Source: Limnohabitans sp. (GTDB taxonomy: Bacteria; Pseudomonadota; Gammaproteobacteria; Burkholderiales; Burkholderiaceae_C). From it: 10,056 nt of DNA. This document shows, piece by piece, positions 1-7,570 of this stretch (its first letter is position 1; the number at the start of each line of letters is the position of its first letter). Location of the stretch: assembly GCA_030729445.1 (NCBI GenBank), contig JANQXJ010000213.1, positions 4,461-14,516 of the forward strand, given 5' to 3'. Position numbers and translations under genes: made by a program. The notes beneath the pieces were generated by a model. It was not told the origin of the DNA and searched no databases. It was given only the letters and a program-made list of their open reading frames with translations.

Positions 1-275
1 ATTTCGAGCGGGTTGGACAGGTAATAAGCGGGTTTGTAAAACAGGCAGTAACCCACGCGCCCACCCAAAATGACGCCCAGCACACCCAAAAACAGGATGT
101 CTTCCACATCGCGTTTTTGCCATTGCGGCAGGTGTTTGAAGGGCGCATGGCCCAGACGCCGCACGCCCAGCCAGAAAAACAGGCCAAAGGCGGCCAAATA
201 GGTCAGGCCATACCAATGGATGGCCAAGGGGCCCAACTGCAGGGCGACGGGGTCAATTTGAGGATGGATCAGCAT
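1..275 (-). CDS. lgt: Prolipoprotein diacylglyceryl transferase, N-terminal part
   Basis: The first 91 codons of Lgt are visible; the rest lies beyond the left edge. Lgt is an inner-membrane enzyme that moves diacylglyceryl from phosphatidylglycerol to the lipobox cysteine of prelipoproteins, the first step of lipoprotein maturation. The protein begins MLIHPQIDPVALQLG, followed by the family-typical IHWYGLTYL in the first membrane segment (about residues 18-40). A charged loop with KRDVEDILF follows, then a second segment carrying GGRVGYCLFY (about 74-83), which matches the conserved GGRLGYxLFY block. ATG at 275 is chosen because the homologous start lies about ten residues before the HWYG motif; no strong Shine-Dalgarno sequence precedes it. 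It diverges from ilvD across about 100 bp. The lipoprotein encoded at 5098-5937 would be a substrate. Identification is firm, but only the N-terminal third is seen. Confidence 0.93.
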   Translation of the reverse strand, partial: MLIHPQIDPVALQLGPLAIHWYGLTYLAAFGLFFWLGVRRLGHAPFKHLPQWQKRDVEDILFLGVLGVILGGRVGYCLFYKPAYYLSNPLE

Positions 276-334
276 GTCCGGATTGTGCACCGGAGATGCG
301 CCCTCAAGGACACAAAGGCCTGGCAAGCGCCCGT

Positions 335-340
335 TAGAAT
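335..340 (+). promoter_or_regulatory. Possible -10 element for ilvD
   Basis: TAGAAT (5 of 6 to the sigma70 consensus) lies about 38 bp before the ilvD start, in the lgt-ilvD divergent spacer. No convincing -35 hexamer is seen at 16-18 bp spacing, so this is a weak call based on position and the -10 match only. Confidence 0.3.
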
Positions 341-378
341 GTGGCGACCTTCTTTTGGGCTTCTACTGAGACACCACC

Positions 379-2079
379 ATGAGCGACAAAATCATCCCGA
401 TCACCCCCATCAACAGCCGCAGCGCCAACATCACCGAGGGCAAATCGCGCGCCCCCAACCGGTCGATGTACTACGCCATGGGCTATGAACAGAGCGATTT
501 CGTCAAACCCATGGTGGGCGTGGCCAACGGTCACAGCACCATCACCCCCTGCAACAGCGGTCTGCAAAAATTAGCCGATGCCGCTATTGAGGGCATCGAA
601 GCCGCCGGCGGCAACGCCCAAGTCTTTGGCACCCCCACCATTTCGGACGGCATGGCCATGGGCACCGAAGGCATGAAGTACTCGCTGGTCTCCCGCGAGG
701 TGATCGCCGACTGCGTAGAAACCTGCGTGCAAGGCCAGTGGATGGACGGCGTGCTGGTGGTCGGCGGTTGCGACAAGAACATGCCCGGCGGCCTAATGGG
801 CATGCTGCGCGCCAACGTGCCCGCCATTTACGTGTACGGCGGCACCATTTTGCCGGGCCGCTACCAAGGCAAAGACCTGAACATCGTGAGCGTGTTTGAA
901 GCCGTGGGCGAAAACGCTGCAGGCAAGCTGAGCGACGATGACCTGCTCGAGATCGAAAAGCGCGCCATCCCCGGCACGGGTTCGTGCGGCGGCATGTACA
1001 CCGCCAACACCATGTCCTCGGCTTTTGAGGCACTGGGAATTTCTTTGCCCTATTCCTCCACCATGGCCAACGTGCACGACGAAAAAGTCGAATCGGCCAA
1101 AGAGTCGGCCCGCGTTTTGGTGGAAGCCATCCGCAAAGGCATCAAGCCGCGCGACATCGTGACCCGAAAGGCCATCGAAAACGCTGTGGCCGTGATCATG
1201 GCCACCGGGGGCTCGACCAATGCGGTGTTGCATTTCTTGGCGATTGCCCACTGCGCAGGTGTGGAGTGGACCATCGACGATTTCGAACGCATCCGTCAGC
1301 GCACGCCCGTTTTGTGTGACCTCAAGCCCAGCGGCAAGGCCTTGGCGGTCGATTTGCACAAGGCAGGCGGTATTCCGCAGGTCATGAAAATTTTGCTCAA
1401 TGCTGGTTTGCTGCACGGCGACTGCATCACCATCACCGGACAAACCATCGCCGAGGTCCTCAAGGATGTGCCTGACGCCCCGCCCGAGCAAAGCGTCATC
1501 CACACCATCGATAACGCCATGTACAAACAAGGCCACCTGGCCATCCTCAAAGGCAACCTGTCACCTGAAGGCGCCGTAGCCAAGATCACCGGCCTGAAAA
1601 ACCCCGTCATCACCGGCCCAGCCCGTGTGTTCGACGACGAGCAATCGGCCCTGCAAGCCATTTTGGCGGGCAAGATCCAAGCAGGCGATGTGATGGTCTT
1701 GCGTTACCTCGGCCCCAAAGGCGGCCCAGGCATGCCCGAAATGCTGGCCCCCACGGGCGCCCTCATCGGCGCAGGTCTGGGTGAAAGCGTGGGTCTGATC
1801 ACCGACGGCCGTTTCTCCGGCGGCACCTGGGGCATGGTGGTCGGTCACGTTGCACCCGAAGCGGCAGCAGGCGGCACCATCGCGTTTGTGAATGAAGGCG
1901 ACAGCATCACCATCGACGCGCACAAGCTGATTCTGGAGCTGAACGTGCCCGAAGCCGAACTGGCCAAGCGACGCGAAGGCTGGAAAGCCCCCGAGCCCCG
2001 TTACACCCGTGGCGTTCAGGCCAAATTCGCTTTCAACGCATCGAGCGCCAGCAAAGGCGCTGTGCTCGACCTGTACTGA
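379..2079 (+). CDS. ilvD: Dihydroxy-acid dehydratase
   Basis: IlvD (566 aa) dehydrates 2,3-dihydroxy-isovalerate and 2,3-dihydroxy-3-methylvalerate to the 2-keto acids in valine, leucine and isoleucine synthesis; the valine branch also feeds pantothenate. Three cysteines in conserved settings are expected to hold the Fe-S cluster: C58 (TPCNSG), C131 (GGCDKNMPGG) and C203 (GTGSCGGMYTANTMSSA). D132 and K133 sit at the usual magnesium site, K133 being the lysine carbamylated in the family. The C-terminal TDGRFSGGTWG (475-485) carries the catalytic-base serine S480. The length suits the shorter DHAD class, which usually carries a [2Fe-2S] cluster; the cluster type is inferred. The start precedes MSDKIIPITP; the upstream Shine-Dalgarno is poor. 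It is a single-gene unit, followed after 18 bp by a strong terminator. Nothing looks broken. Confidence 0.97.
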   Translation: MSDKIIPITPINSRSANITEGKSRAPNRSMYYAMGYEQSDFVKPMVGVANGHSTITPCNSGLQKLADAAIEGIEAAGGNAQVFGTPTISDGMAMGTEGMKYSLVSREVIADCVETCVQGQWMDGVLVVGGCDKNMPGGLMGMLRANVPAIYVYGGTILPGRYQGKDLNIVSVFEAVGENAAGKLSDDDLLEIEKRAIPGTGSCGGMYTANTMSSAFEALGISLPYSSTMANVHDEKVESAKESARVLVEAIRKGIKPRDIVTRKAIENAVAVIMATGGSTNAVLHFLAIAHCAGVEWTIDDFERIRQRTPVLCDLKPSGKALAVDLHKAGGIPQVMKILLNAGLLHGDCITITGQTIAEVLKDVPDAPPEQSVIHTIDNAMYKQGHLAILKGNLSPEGAVAKITGLKNPVITGPARVFDDEQSALQAILAGKIQAGDVMVLRYLGPKGGPGMPEMLAPTGALIGAGLGESVGLITDGRFSGGTWGMVVGHVAPEAAAGGTIAFVNEGDSITIDAHKLILELNVPEAELAKRREGWKAPEPRYTRGVQAKFAFNASSASKGAVLDLY

Positions 2080-2097
2080 TGCTGGTTTAAAACAAGC

Positions 2098-2125
2098 AAA
2101 AAAGCCGCTGAAAAGCGGCTTTTTT
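2098..2125 (+). terminator. Rho-independent terminator after ilvD
   Basis: A perfect 12-bp stem (AAAAAAGCCGCT pairing with AGCGGCTTTTTT) closes on a GAAA tetraloop, giving a run of six T on the plus strand. The A-run on the other arm makes it symmetrical, so it can also stop leftward transcripts from the glcG-like gene that ends at 2185. Confidence 0.93.
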
Positions 2126-2184
2126 GTGGGTTACTGGCGCCAGTTCAGGCGCTTGGACAGCCCCAGGCCGCCCTCCAGCTCCAA

Positions 2185-2592
2185 TCAAAGTCCGATGGCG
2201 GCAATACCAGCTTTGGCAATCTGCGCGTCTTCGTTCGACTTGACACCACTTACACCCACCGCGCCCAAGCAAAAGCCGTCTTTCATGATCGGCACACCGC
2301 CTTCGAGCATGCCTTGGATCGATGGGGCTGACAAAAAGGATGCGCGTCCACCATTGATCACGTCTTCATAGACTTTGCTCTCACGGCGACCCAAGGCCGC
2401 CGTGTGTGCTTTGGACGGGGCAATGTGCGCCGACACCGGCGGGGCACCGTCCAGACGGGCGAAGTGGAGCAAATGACCGCCCATGTCGACGATGGCGATG
2501 CTGACCGCCCAGTTGTTTTTCAGGGCTTCGGCTTCGGCCGCAGCGGCAATGGCTTTGACATCGGACAGTTCAAGGCAAGATTGTGTTTTCAT
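2185..2592 (-). CDS. GlcG/HbpS-like protein (DUF336 family)
   Basis: This 135-aa protein belongs to the GlcG/HbpS (DUF336) family: small soluble alpha/beta proteins, some of which bind haem (HbpS) or sit in glycolate-utilisation loci (GlcG). Their roles are mostly unproven. Visible family marks are VSIAIVDMGGHLLHFARLDGA near residues 30-50, then an SKAHTAA block, a GGVPIMKDG turn and the glycine-rich LGAVGVSG near the C terminus. ATG at 2592 (MKTQSCLELSDV) is preferred because it gives the usual family length. The frame stays open another 29 codons upstream, but those residues look unrelated to the family. No good ribosome site is visible. No glycolate oxidase genes are nearby, so I leave the symbol empty. 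The gene diverges from yccA and probably ends at the shared hairpin at 2098-2125. Confidence 0.85.
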   Translation of the reverse strand: MKTQSCLELSDVKAIAAAAEAEALKNNWAVSIAIVDMGGHLLHFARLDGAPPVSAHIAPSKAHTAALGRRESKVYEDVINGGRASFLSAPSIQGMLEGGVPIMKDGFCLGAVGVSGVKSNEDAQIAKAGIAAIGL

Positions 2593-2718
2593 GGGGGTAA
2601 GGTGCTGAAAAAATGAAAAGCTCAAGCATACACGCGCACCGCCTGCCGATTGCCCACCCCCAGTGCAAAACTGATTCACCCAGATAACCCCATCATCTGC
2701 CGGAAATCACTCCTTCGT

Positions 2719-2747
2719 TTACCAAGCGCAGGTGTGAGCCATACAAT
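2719..2747 (+). promoter_or_regulatory. Sigma70-type promoter of yccA
   Basis: TTACCA (2719-2724) and TACAAT (2742-2747) are separated by exactly 17 bp, 39 bp before the yccA start. The -10 matches 5 of 6 and the -35 4 of 6 consensus bases. A Shine-Dalgarno-like CAGGAGA follows just before the start codon, so the whole initiation region is coherent. Confidence 0.55.
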
Positions 2748-2786
2748 GGCAGAACCTTTTTTAAAGGCTTTTTCAGGAGATACACC

Positions 2787-3479
2787 ATGAGCGACCTTCG
2801 CACCCTCAATTCCGCCGGCTGGGGCCATGTGGACCTGGCGGCACGCAACCGCGTTCTGCGTAACACCTATTGGCTGCTGGCCCTGAGCATGCTGCCCACC
2901 GTGCTGGGTGCCTGGGTTGGCGTGAGCACAGGGATCACCCAGTCACTCACCGGCTTCTTGGGCTTGGTGGTGTTCTTGGGCGGCGCCTTCGGTTTCATGT
3001 ACGCCATCGAGAAAACCAAAAATTCTGCTGCGGGCGTGCCCGTGCTGCTGGCTTTTACCTTCTTCATGGGCCTGATGCTCTCGCGCATGATCGCCATGGT
3101 GCTCGGCTTCAAAAACGGTGCCGACCTGGTGATGACCGCCTTTGCGGGCACCGCAGGCGTGTTCTTTGTCATGGCCAGCCTGGCCAGCGTCATCAAACGT
3201 GATCTGTCCGGCATGGGCAAGTGGCTGTTTGTTGGCGCCATGGTCTTGATGGTGGGCGGCATCATCAACGTGTTTGTGGGCTCCACTGCAGGCATGCTGG
3301 TCCTCTCGACCTTGGCCATCGGCATCTTCAGCGCCTTCTTGCTGTATGACCTCAAGCGCATCCTGGATGGCGGCGAGACCAACTACATCAGCGCCACCTT
3401 GGCCCTTTACCTGAGCGTCTTCAACATCTTCCAAAGCCTGCTGGCCTTGTTGGGCATCATGGGCGGCGAACGCGACTGA
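2787..3479 (+). CDS. yccA: Bax inhibitor-1 family membrane protein, YccA type
   Basis: A 230-aa inner-membrane protein with seven hydrophobic segments at about residues 28-46, 53-73, 84-106, 114-134, 145-164, 169-189 and 201-224. After a soluble N terminus, VLRNTYWLL leads into the first segment, and GGETNYISATLALYLSVFNIF forms the last. This pattern matches E. coli YccA (VLRNTYFLL, GGETNYIRAT and a YNIF tail) rather than the calcium-leak BI-1/YetJ branch, which has an aspartate in the last segment where this protein has S210. E. coli YccA is a substrate and modulator of the FtsH protease; the same role here is inferred. ATG at 2787 has a good CAGGAGA ribosome site 5 bp upstream. It is a single-gene unit with its own promoter and terminator. 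Confidence 0.92.
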   Translation: MSDLRTLNSAGWGHVDLAARNRVLRNTYWLLALSMLPTVLGAWVGVSTGITQSLTGFLGLVVFLGGAFGFMYAIEKTKNSAAGVPVLLAFTFFMGLMLSRMIAMVLGFKNGADLVMTAFAGTAGVFFVMASLASVIKRDLSGMGKWLFVGAMVLMVGGIINVFVGSTAGMLVLSTLAIGIFSAFLLYDLKRILDGGETNYISATLALYLSVFNIFQSLLALLGIMGGERD

Positions 3480-3493
3480 TCTGCATTGCGCAC

Positions 3494-3527
3494 ATTAAAA
3501 AAGGCTCCCTCGGGAGCCTTTTTTAAT
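3494..3527 (+). terminator. Bidirectional terminator between yccA and rlmD
   Basis: A 34-bp perfect palindrome: ATTAAAAAAGGCTCCC, then TC, then its exact complement. The usable stem is GGCTCC/GGAGCC with a four-base loop, flanked by A6 and T6 runs. It therefore gives a U-tract on both strands and suits the convergent yccA (ends 3479) and rlmD (ends 3570). Confidence 0.95.
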
Positions 3528-3569
3528 GGTCACAGGCCTCATCGTGGCCTGTATGCAGCTTGGCCCATA

Positions 3570-5006
3570 TCAAGCCAGCTCGAACACCGCCATGCTCTCG
3601 ACGTGCGCCGTGTGCGCAAACATATTGACCACCCCTGCGGCCACGCAGCGGTAGCCTGCACGGTGCACCAAAATGCCCGCATCCCTTGCCAGCGTGGCGG
3701 GGTTGCAGCTTACATAAACAATCCGCTTGGGCGGTGTCCAGCCTTGGCGCAGGTCCTGGTTTTCATGCAACTCGGCCAAGGCCTTGCTAAGGGCAAAAGC
3801 GCCTTCGCGAGGCGGGTCCACCAACCATTTGTCAGCGGTGCCATCGGCCACCAGCATATCGGGCGTCATCTCAAACAAATTACGCGCCACAAATTGTGTG
3901 GGGGCCAAGGTCTGACCTTCGGGCCTTGTGGTTTGGTTGCGGGCGTAGTTGTCGCGTGACCGCGCGACCAAAGTCTCGGCCCCTTCAATGCCGAGCACCT
4001 CCCCCGCTTGGGTGGCTAAGGGCAAGGTGAAGTTGCCCAAGCCGCAGAACCAGTCGATCACCCGTTCAGACTTTTGCGCTTGCAACAGGCGCAGCGCACG
4101 GGCCACCAGCACGCGGTTGATGAAAGGGTTGACTTGGGTGAAGTCGGTGGGTCGAAATGGCATGGTGATGCCAAAGTCGGGCAGACCGTAACTCAGTTGC
4201 ACGCCACCCTCGTCCAGCAAATGCACCGTGTCCGGGCCTTTGGGCTGCAGCCACCACTGCACCTGGTGCTCGGCGGCAAATGCCCGCAACAAGGCTTTGT
4301 CGCCCTCACTCAAGGGCTCCAGGTGGCGCAGCACCAGGGCCGTGACCTCGTCGCCGCAAGCCAGCTCCAACTGGGGCAGGGTTTCGCGGGCCTCCATCTG
4401 CCCAATCAGGGCCCGCAATGGCAGCAGCAAGCGGCTGACATGGGGCGGCAGAACCGGACAAACTTTCATGTCGGCGATGTAGCGGCTTTTGCGTTCGTGA
4501 AAGCCGATCAGCACTTCGCCTTTTTTGATCACGTAGCGCACCGACAGTCGGGCGCGGTAGCGGTAGCCCCAAGTCGGCCCCTCGATCGGGCGCAACAGGG
4601 TTTCAGATTTGACCTTGCCCAGGTGCCAGAGGTTGTCTTCGAGCACGCGTTGCTTGATGGCCACTTGGGCCGAGGCCTCCAAGTGTTGCATCTTGCAGCC
4701 GCCGCAGGCCCCTGCATGCAAACCGAAATTAGGGCACCCCGGCCGCACGCGCTGCGATGACTCGTGGTGGATCTGGGTGACAGTGCCCTGCTCCCAGTTG
4801 TTCTTTTTGCGGTGCACGTTGACCGACACCAACTCAAAAGGCAAGGCGCCTTCGATGAACACGACTTTGCCGTCAGGTCGGCGGGCGATGCCTTGGGCAT
4901 CCATGTCCAGGGAGCCAACTCGCAACCAGCCCTCGGGCAGGTCGGCGCTGGAGTGGCTGGGTTCGTCGGCGTGGGCTTGGGATAGGGAAATGTCTGGATC
5001 GCTCAT
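3570..5006 (-). CDS. rlmD: 23S rRNA (uracil-1939-C5)-methyltransferase
   Basis: RlmD (formerly RumA) uses S-adenosylmethionine to make m5U at position 1939 of 23S rRNA. The 478-aa protein has an N-terminal TRAM RNA-binding domain (about 28-85) and a [4Fe-4S] cysteine set C91, C101, C104 and C183. The Rossmann methyltransferase domain carries VIDWFCGLGNFTLPLA (316-331) and DPPR (397-400). The nucleophile loop is SCNPATLARD with C434, and the general-base glutamate is E470 in HVES. DFTQVNPFIN (288-297) is also typical. Spacing between the first two cluster cysteines is nine residues (C-PNFGLHAGA-C), longer than the five I recall for E. coli. The protein is about 45 aa longer than E. coli RlmD, partly from a hydrophilic N terminus. 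ATG at 5006 gives the full TRAM domain. It lies 91 bp downstream of nlpD on the same strand and may be co-transcribed with it. Confidence 0.95.
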   Translation of the reverse strand: MSDPDISLSQAHADEPSHSSADLPEGWLRVGSLDMDAQGIARRPDGKVVFIEGALPFELVSVNVHRKKNNWEQGTVTQIHHESSQRVRPGCPNFGLHAGACGGCKMQHLEASAQVAIKQRVLEDNLWHLGKVKSETLLRPIEGPTWGYRYRARLSVRYVIKKGEVLIGFHERKSRYIADMKVCPVLPPHVSRLLLPLRALIGQMEARETLPQLELACGDEVTALVLRHLEPLSEGDKALLRAFAAEHQVQWWLQPKGPDTVHLLDEGGVQLSYGLPDFGITMPFRPTDFTQVNPFINRVLVARALRLLQAQKSERVIDWFCGLGNFTLPLATQAGEVLGIEGAETLVARSRDNYARNQTTRPEGQTLAPTQFVARNLFEMTPDMLVADGTADKWLVDPPREGAFALSKALAELHENQDLRQGWTPPKRIVYVSCNPATLARDAGILVHRAGYRCVAAGVVNMFAHTAHVESMAVFELA

Positions 5007-5062
5007 GCCCTGATTGTCTCAGGATGTGAGTCCAGTCTTGAGGGCCGAGCGAACAGTTACAC

Positions 5063-5078
5063 AGCTTCGTGTGAAGCT
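5063..5078 (-). other. Small hairpin between nlpD-like gene and rlmD
   Basis: AGCTTC and GAAGCT form a perfect 6-bp stem around a 4-base loop in the 91-bp gap between the end of the nlpD-like gene and the rlmD start. There is no T-run after it on either strand, so it is not a convincing terminator; it could be a partial block, an RNA-processing site or chance. Confidence 0.3.
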
Positions 5079-5097
5079 ACAGCCGCAGCCCGGAGCC

Positions 5098-5937
5098 TCA
5101 ACGCGCGGAGAGGTACTTGGCCGGGTCCACCGGTTTGCCTTGACGGCGGATCTCGAAATGCAGCTTGACGCGGTCGGCATCGGTCTTGCCCATTTCGGCA
5201 ATTTTCTGACCCTTGCGCACTTTCTGGTCCTCCTTGACCAGCAAGGCTTGATTGTGGGCATAGGCCGTCAAAAAGGTGTTGTTGTGCTTAAGGATGATCA
5301 GGTTGCCATAACCGCGCAAGCCTGCACCGGCATACACCACCTGGCCGTCTGCGGCAGCCAACACCGGGTCGCCAGCATTGCCGGCAATGTCGAGGCCCTT
5401 GTTTTTGGCCTCATCAAACCCAGCGATCACGCTGCCACTGGCAGGCCAGGCAAAACCCAATCCGTCGTCATTGGCAGAGGGTGCGGTTGTGGGCGCTGGC
5501 GCTGGCTTGGCGGGTGTCGCCACGGGGGCCGTGCCGCCAATCGGCTGCACAACCACGCCACTGGCTTCGACCTTGGCGCCTGGCGGCGCGACACGCAAAA
5601 CCTGCCCCACTTCGATCAAGTTGGCATTGTCTAGATTGTTCCAGCTGACCAAATCGCGCCAAGTCTGGCCGTGGTCCAAGGCAATGCGGGTCAAGGTGTC
5701 GCCGCGTTGCACAGTGTGGTAGCCCGGTTTACCCGCGTTTTCTGCGCCTGGCATGACCCTCACCGCCTCAGCCGCTGGCACTGAGGCTGAGGCACTCACT
5801 TTGGGGCTGGTGCCGCGTGTTTCCACCGGTGCAGGCGCACGCGGGGATGAGGTACACCCGGCCACCAGCATCAGTGCCAAAACTGCGAGCCAAAAACGGG
5901 AAAATTCACGAAACATCATCCGGTGCCATTCCTTCAT
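5098..5937 (-). CDS. nlpD: LysM/M23-domain lipoprotein, NlpD-like amidase activator
   Basis: A 279-aa envelope lipoprotein. The N terminus has a hydrophobic signal ending in the lipobox LVAGC with lipidated C28. A Pro/Ala-rich linker, one LysM peptidoglycan-binding domain (about 73-117, YHTVQRGDTLTRIA), a second low-complexity linker (118-160) and a C-terminal M23/LytM domain (about 164-273) follow. The LytM domain is degenerate: where active enzymes have HxG(V/I)D it reads NKGLDIAG, and HLH is KLH. That loss is what E. coli NlpD shows, so the protein probably activates an AmiC-type amidase at division rather than cutting peptidoglycan. ATG at 5937 forms ATGA with the pcm stop. ATGs at 5919 and 5916 also fit, as AAGGA precedes them and the signal would be shorter. 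It is the last gene of surE-pcm-nlpD. Confidence 0.9.
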   Translation of the reverse strand: MKEWHRMMFREFSRFWLAVLALMLVAGCTSSPRAPAPVETRGTSPKVSASASVPAAEAVRVMPGAENAGKPGYHTVQRGDTLTRIALDHGQTWRDLVSWNNLDNANLIEVGQVLRVAPPGAKVEASGVVVQPIGGTAPVATPAKPAPAPTTAPSANDDGLGFAWPASGSVIAGFDEAKNKGLDIAGNAGDPVLAAADGQVVYAGAGLRGYGNLIILKHNNTFLTAYAHNQALLVKEDQKVRKGQKIAEMGKTDADRVKLHFEIRRQGKPVDPAKYLSAR

Positions 5938-6773
5938 GCAATCCCCGATTTTAGAGGTACAAAGTGAACCGCCTCCAAAACTTGTCGATCAAAACCCGAG
6001 GCAGTTTTGCGGATCACCACCAAGGCCTGCTGACCCGAGGAGGTGACCGTGGGGGCCACCAGCCTGGCACCCTCGGCCAATTGCTCCAACCAGACCGATG
6101 GCACGTCCTCGCCACCGGCCGCCGAAATGATCCCGGCGTAAGGCGCCCCTTTTGGAAAGCCCAGCATGCCGTCGCCCAGCATCAGGTGCACATTCGGCAA
6201 GCGAAATGGCAGCAGGTTCTTTTTGGCTTTTTCGTGCAAGCCACGCAGGCGCTCGATGCTGTAAACCTCTGAAGCCACGCAGCTCAGCACCGCCGCTTGG
6301 TAGCCGCAGCCGGTGCCAATTTCAAGCACCCGCCCCAGCTTGCCAGGCGCATCTTGCCGCAGCAACTCGATCATGCGGGCCACCACATTCGGTTTGGAAA
6401 TCGTTTGCCCCAAACCGATGGGCAAGCTGGTGTCCTCGTAAGCTTGCCCCACCAAGGCGGATTCGACAAAACGGTGCCGCTCCACCTGGCCCATGGCTTG
6501 TAAAACCCACGGGTCTTGCACGCCTTGTTCGGCCAATTTGGCCACCATTCGGGCACGCACCGCACTTGAATCCAAACCCAGACCGCTGGACATTGGCATG
6601 GCAGAAACCGCTGCAAGCCGCCCCGGGCCCGGGACAGCGCTGGGCTGCGCGTTGTGCGCTACCTGCCCTGCTGGAGGGCGAGGACTGGCTTGGACCGGCT
6701 TTGGGCTCAAAGTGGCCGCAGACCGGTCCCCGGCAGGAGGCAATTTGGCAGGGAAGCTGGGCCTGGGTTTCAT
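5934..6773 (-). CDS. pcm: Protein-L-isoaspartate O-methyltransferase
   Basis: Pcm transfers a methyl group from S-adenosylmethionine to L-isoaspartyl residues, starting repair of aged proteins. In the 279-aa form, the catalytic domain begins near residue 67. It has GLGQTISKPNVVA (120-132), the substrate-binding block, then motif I VLEIGTGCGYQ (149-159), the YSIE acidic strand end (171-174) and a family-typical C terminus. The first 66 residues are a Pro/Ser/Ala-rich extension absent from the 208-aa E. coli enzyme, with no signal peptide. I place the start at ATG 6773: it overlaps the surE stop as ATGA and has CAGGA six bases upstream. An in-frame ATG at 6791 would only add MATGWC inside surE and is less likely. 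Both ends of pcm overlap neighbours by 4 bp, arguing for coupled translation. Confidence 0.94.
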   Translation of the reverse strand: MKPRPSFPAKLPPAGDRSAATLSPKPVQASPRPPAGQVAHNAQPSAVPGPGRLAAVSAMPMSSGLGLDSSAVRARMVAKLAEQGVQDPWVLQAMGQVERHRFVESALVGQAYEDTSLPIGLGQTISKPNVVARMIELLRQDAPGKLGRVLEIGTGCGYQAAVLSCVASEVYSIERLRGLHEKAKKNLLPFRLPNVHLMLGDGMLGFPKGAPYAGIISAAGGEDVPSVWLEQLAEGARLVAPTVTSSGQQALVVIRKTASGFDRQVLEAVHFVPLKSGIA

Positions 6774-7540
6774 GCACCATCCTGTTGCCACAGCCGCGCG
6801 CAGGTCTGGCTCCAGGCCTGCAGGTGATCGTGCTCGGTCAAATCGACCTTCAAAGGCGTGACCACGACATGCCCCAAATCAGCCGCATGGAAATCGGTTC
6901 CGGCACTGTCGTCCATGGCCGCACCGGCTGCGCCAATCCAGTACATGGTCTGGCCCCTGGGGTCCACCTGGGTGATGACCGGCTCGGCCGCATGTCGACG
7001 CCCGAGGCGACACACCTTGGGCGGCTTGATCTGATCCAAAGGCAAGTTGGGAATGTTCACATTCAGCAACCACGGACGTGTGCCAATCAAACTCTGGTCC
7101 ATCATTTGCTGGACCATGCGCGCAACGGTGCTGGCCGCAGCATCCAGATGCGCCCAGCCTTTGTCGATTTGCGACACCGCGATGGCCGGAATGCCAAACA
7201 AATACCCCTCCATGGCCGCGCCCACCGTGCCCGAATACAAGGTGTCATCGCCCATATTGGCACCGTTGTTGATGCCCGAGATCACCAAGTCCGGGCGATA
7301 GCCGAGCAAACCGGTCAGGGCGATGTGTACACAGTCCGCGGGTGTGCCGTTGACGTAGCGGAACCCGTTTTCGGCCCGGTTAACGTACAGCGGTGTGTGC
7401 AGGGTCAAGGCATTGGATTTGGCGCTGTTGTTGTGCTCTGGGGCCACCACTTCAACATCGGCAATGGCCTGGAGTGCCGCGTGCAAGGCGACGATGCCGT
7501 CGGCCCGAAAGCCATCGTCGTTGGAGATCAGGATTTTCAT
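6770..7540 (-). CDS. surE: 5'/3'-nucleotidase SurE
   Basis: SurE is a divalent-metal nucleoside-monophosphate phosphatase (some homologues also cut polyphosphate), linked to stationary-phase survival. The 256-aa protein starts MKILISNDDG and keeps all metal ligands: D8, D9, S39 (EHNNSAKSN) and N91 (SGINNGANMGDD), at positions matching the E. coli enzyme of 253 aa. TLYSGTVGAAMEG (100-112) is the conserved block after the metal loop. The frame is open upstream to 7633, but ATG at 7540 gives the standard N terminus; the extra 31 codons would run through the probable promoter. No strong ribosome site is seen. It is the first gene of surE-pcm-nlpD, overlapping pcm by 4 bp, and diverges from the quinone oxidoreductase gene. 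Confidence 0.96.
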   Translation of the reverse strand: MKILISNDDGFRADGIVALHAALQAIADVEVVAPEHNNSAKSNALTLHTPLYVNRAENGFRYVNGTPADCVHIALTGLLGYRPDLVISGINNGANMGDDTLYSGTVGAAMEGYLFGIPAIAVSQIDKGWAHLDAAASTVARMVQQMMDQSLIGTRPWLLNVNIPNLPLDQIKPPKVCRLGRRHAAEPVITQVDPRGQTMYWIGAAGAAMDDSAGTDFHAADLGHVVVTPLKVDLTEHDHLQAWSQTCARLWQQDGA

Positions 7541-7564
7541 ACGTGAGCGGTTGTTCAATCGGCC

Positions 7565-7570
7565 ATTGTA
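7565..7570 (-). promoter_or_regulatory. Possible -10 element for the surE cluster
   Basis: Read leftward, TACAAT lies 24 bases before the surE ATG, which would give a short leader. The context CTACAATGGC closely resembles ATACAATGGC at the yccA promoter. No good -35 hexamer is seen at 16-18 bp, so the call rests on the -10 and its position. Confidence 0.35.

Noticed and set aside
6152..7546. 464-codon plus-strand open frame
   Set aside because: It lies wholly antisense to pcm and surE, which have complete catalytic motifs; it is a GC-rich shadow frame.
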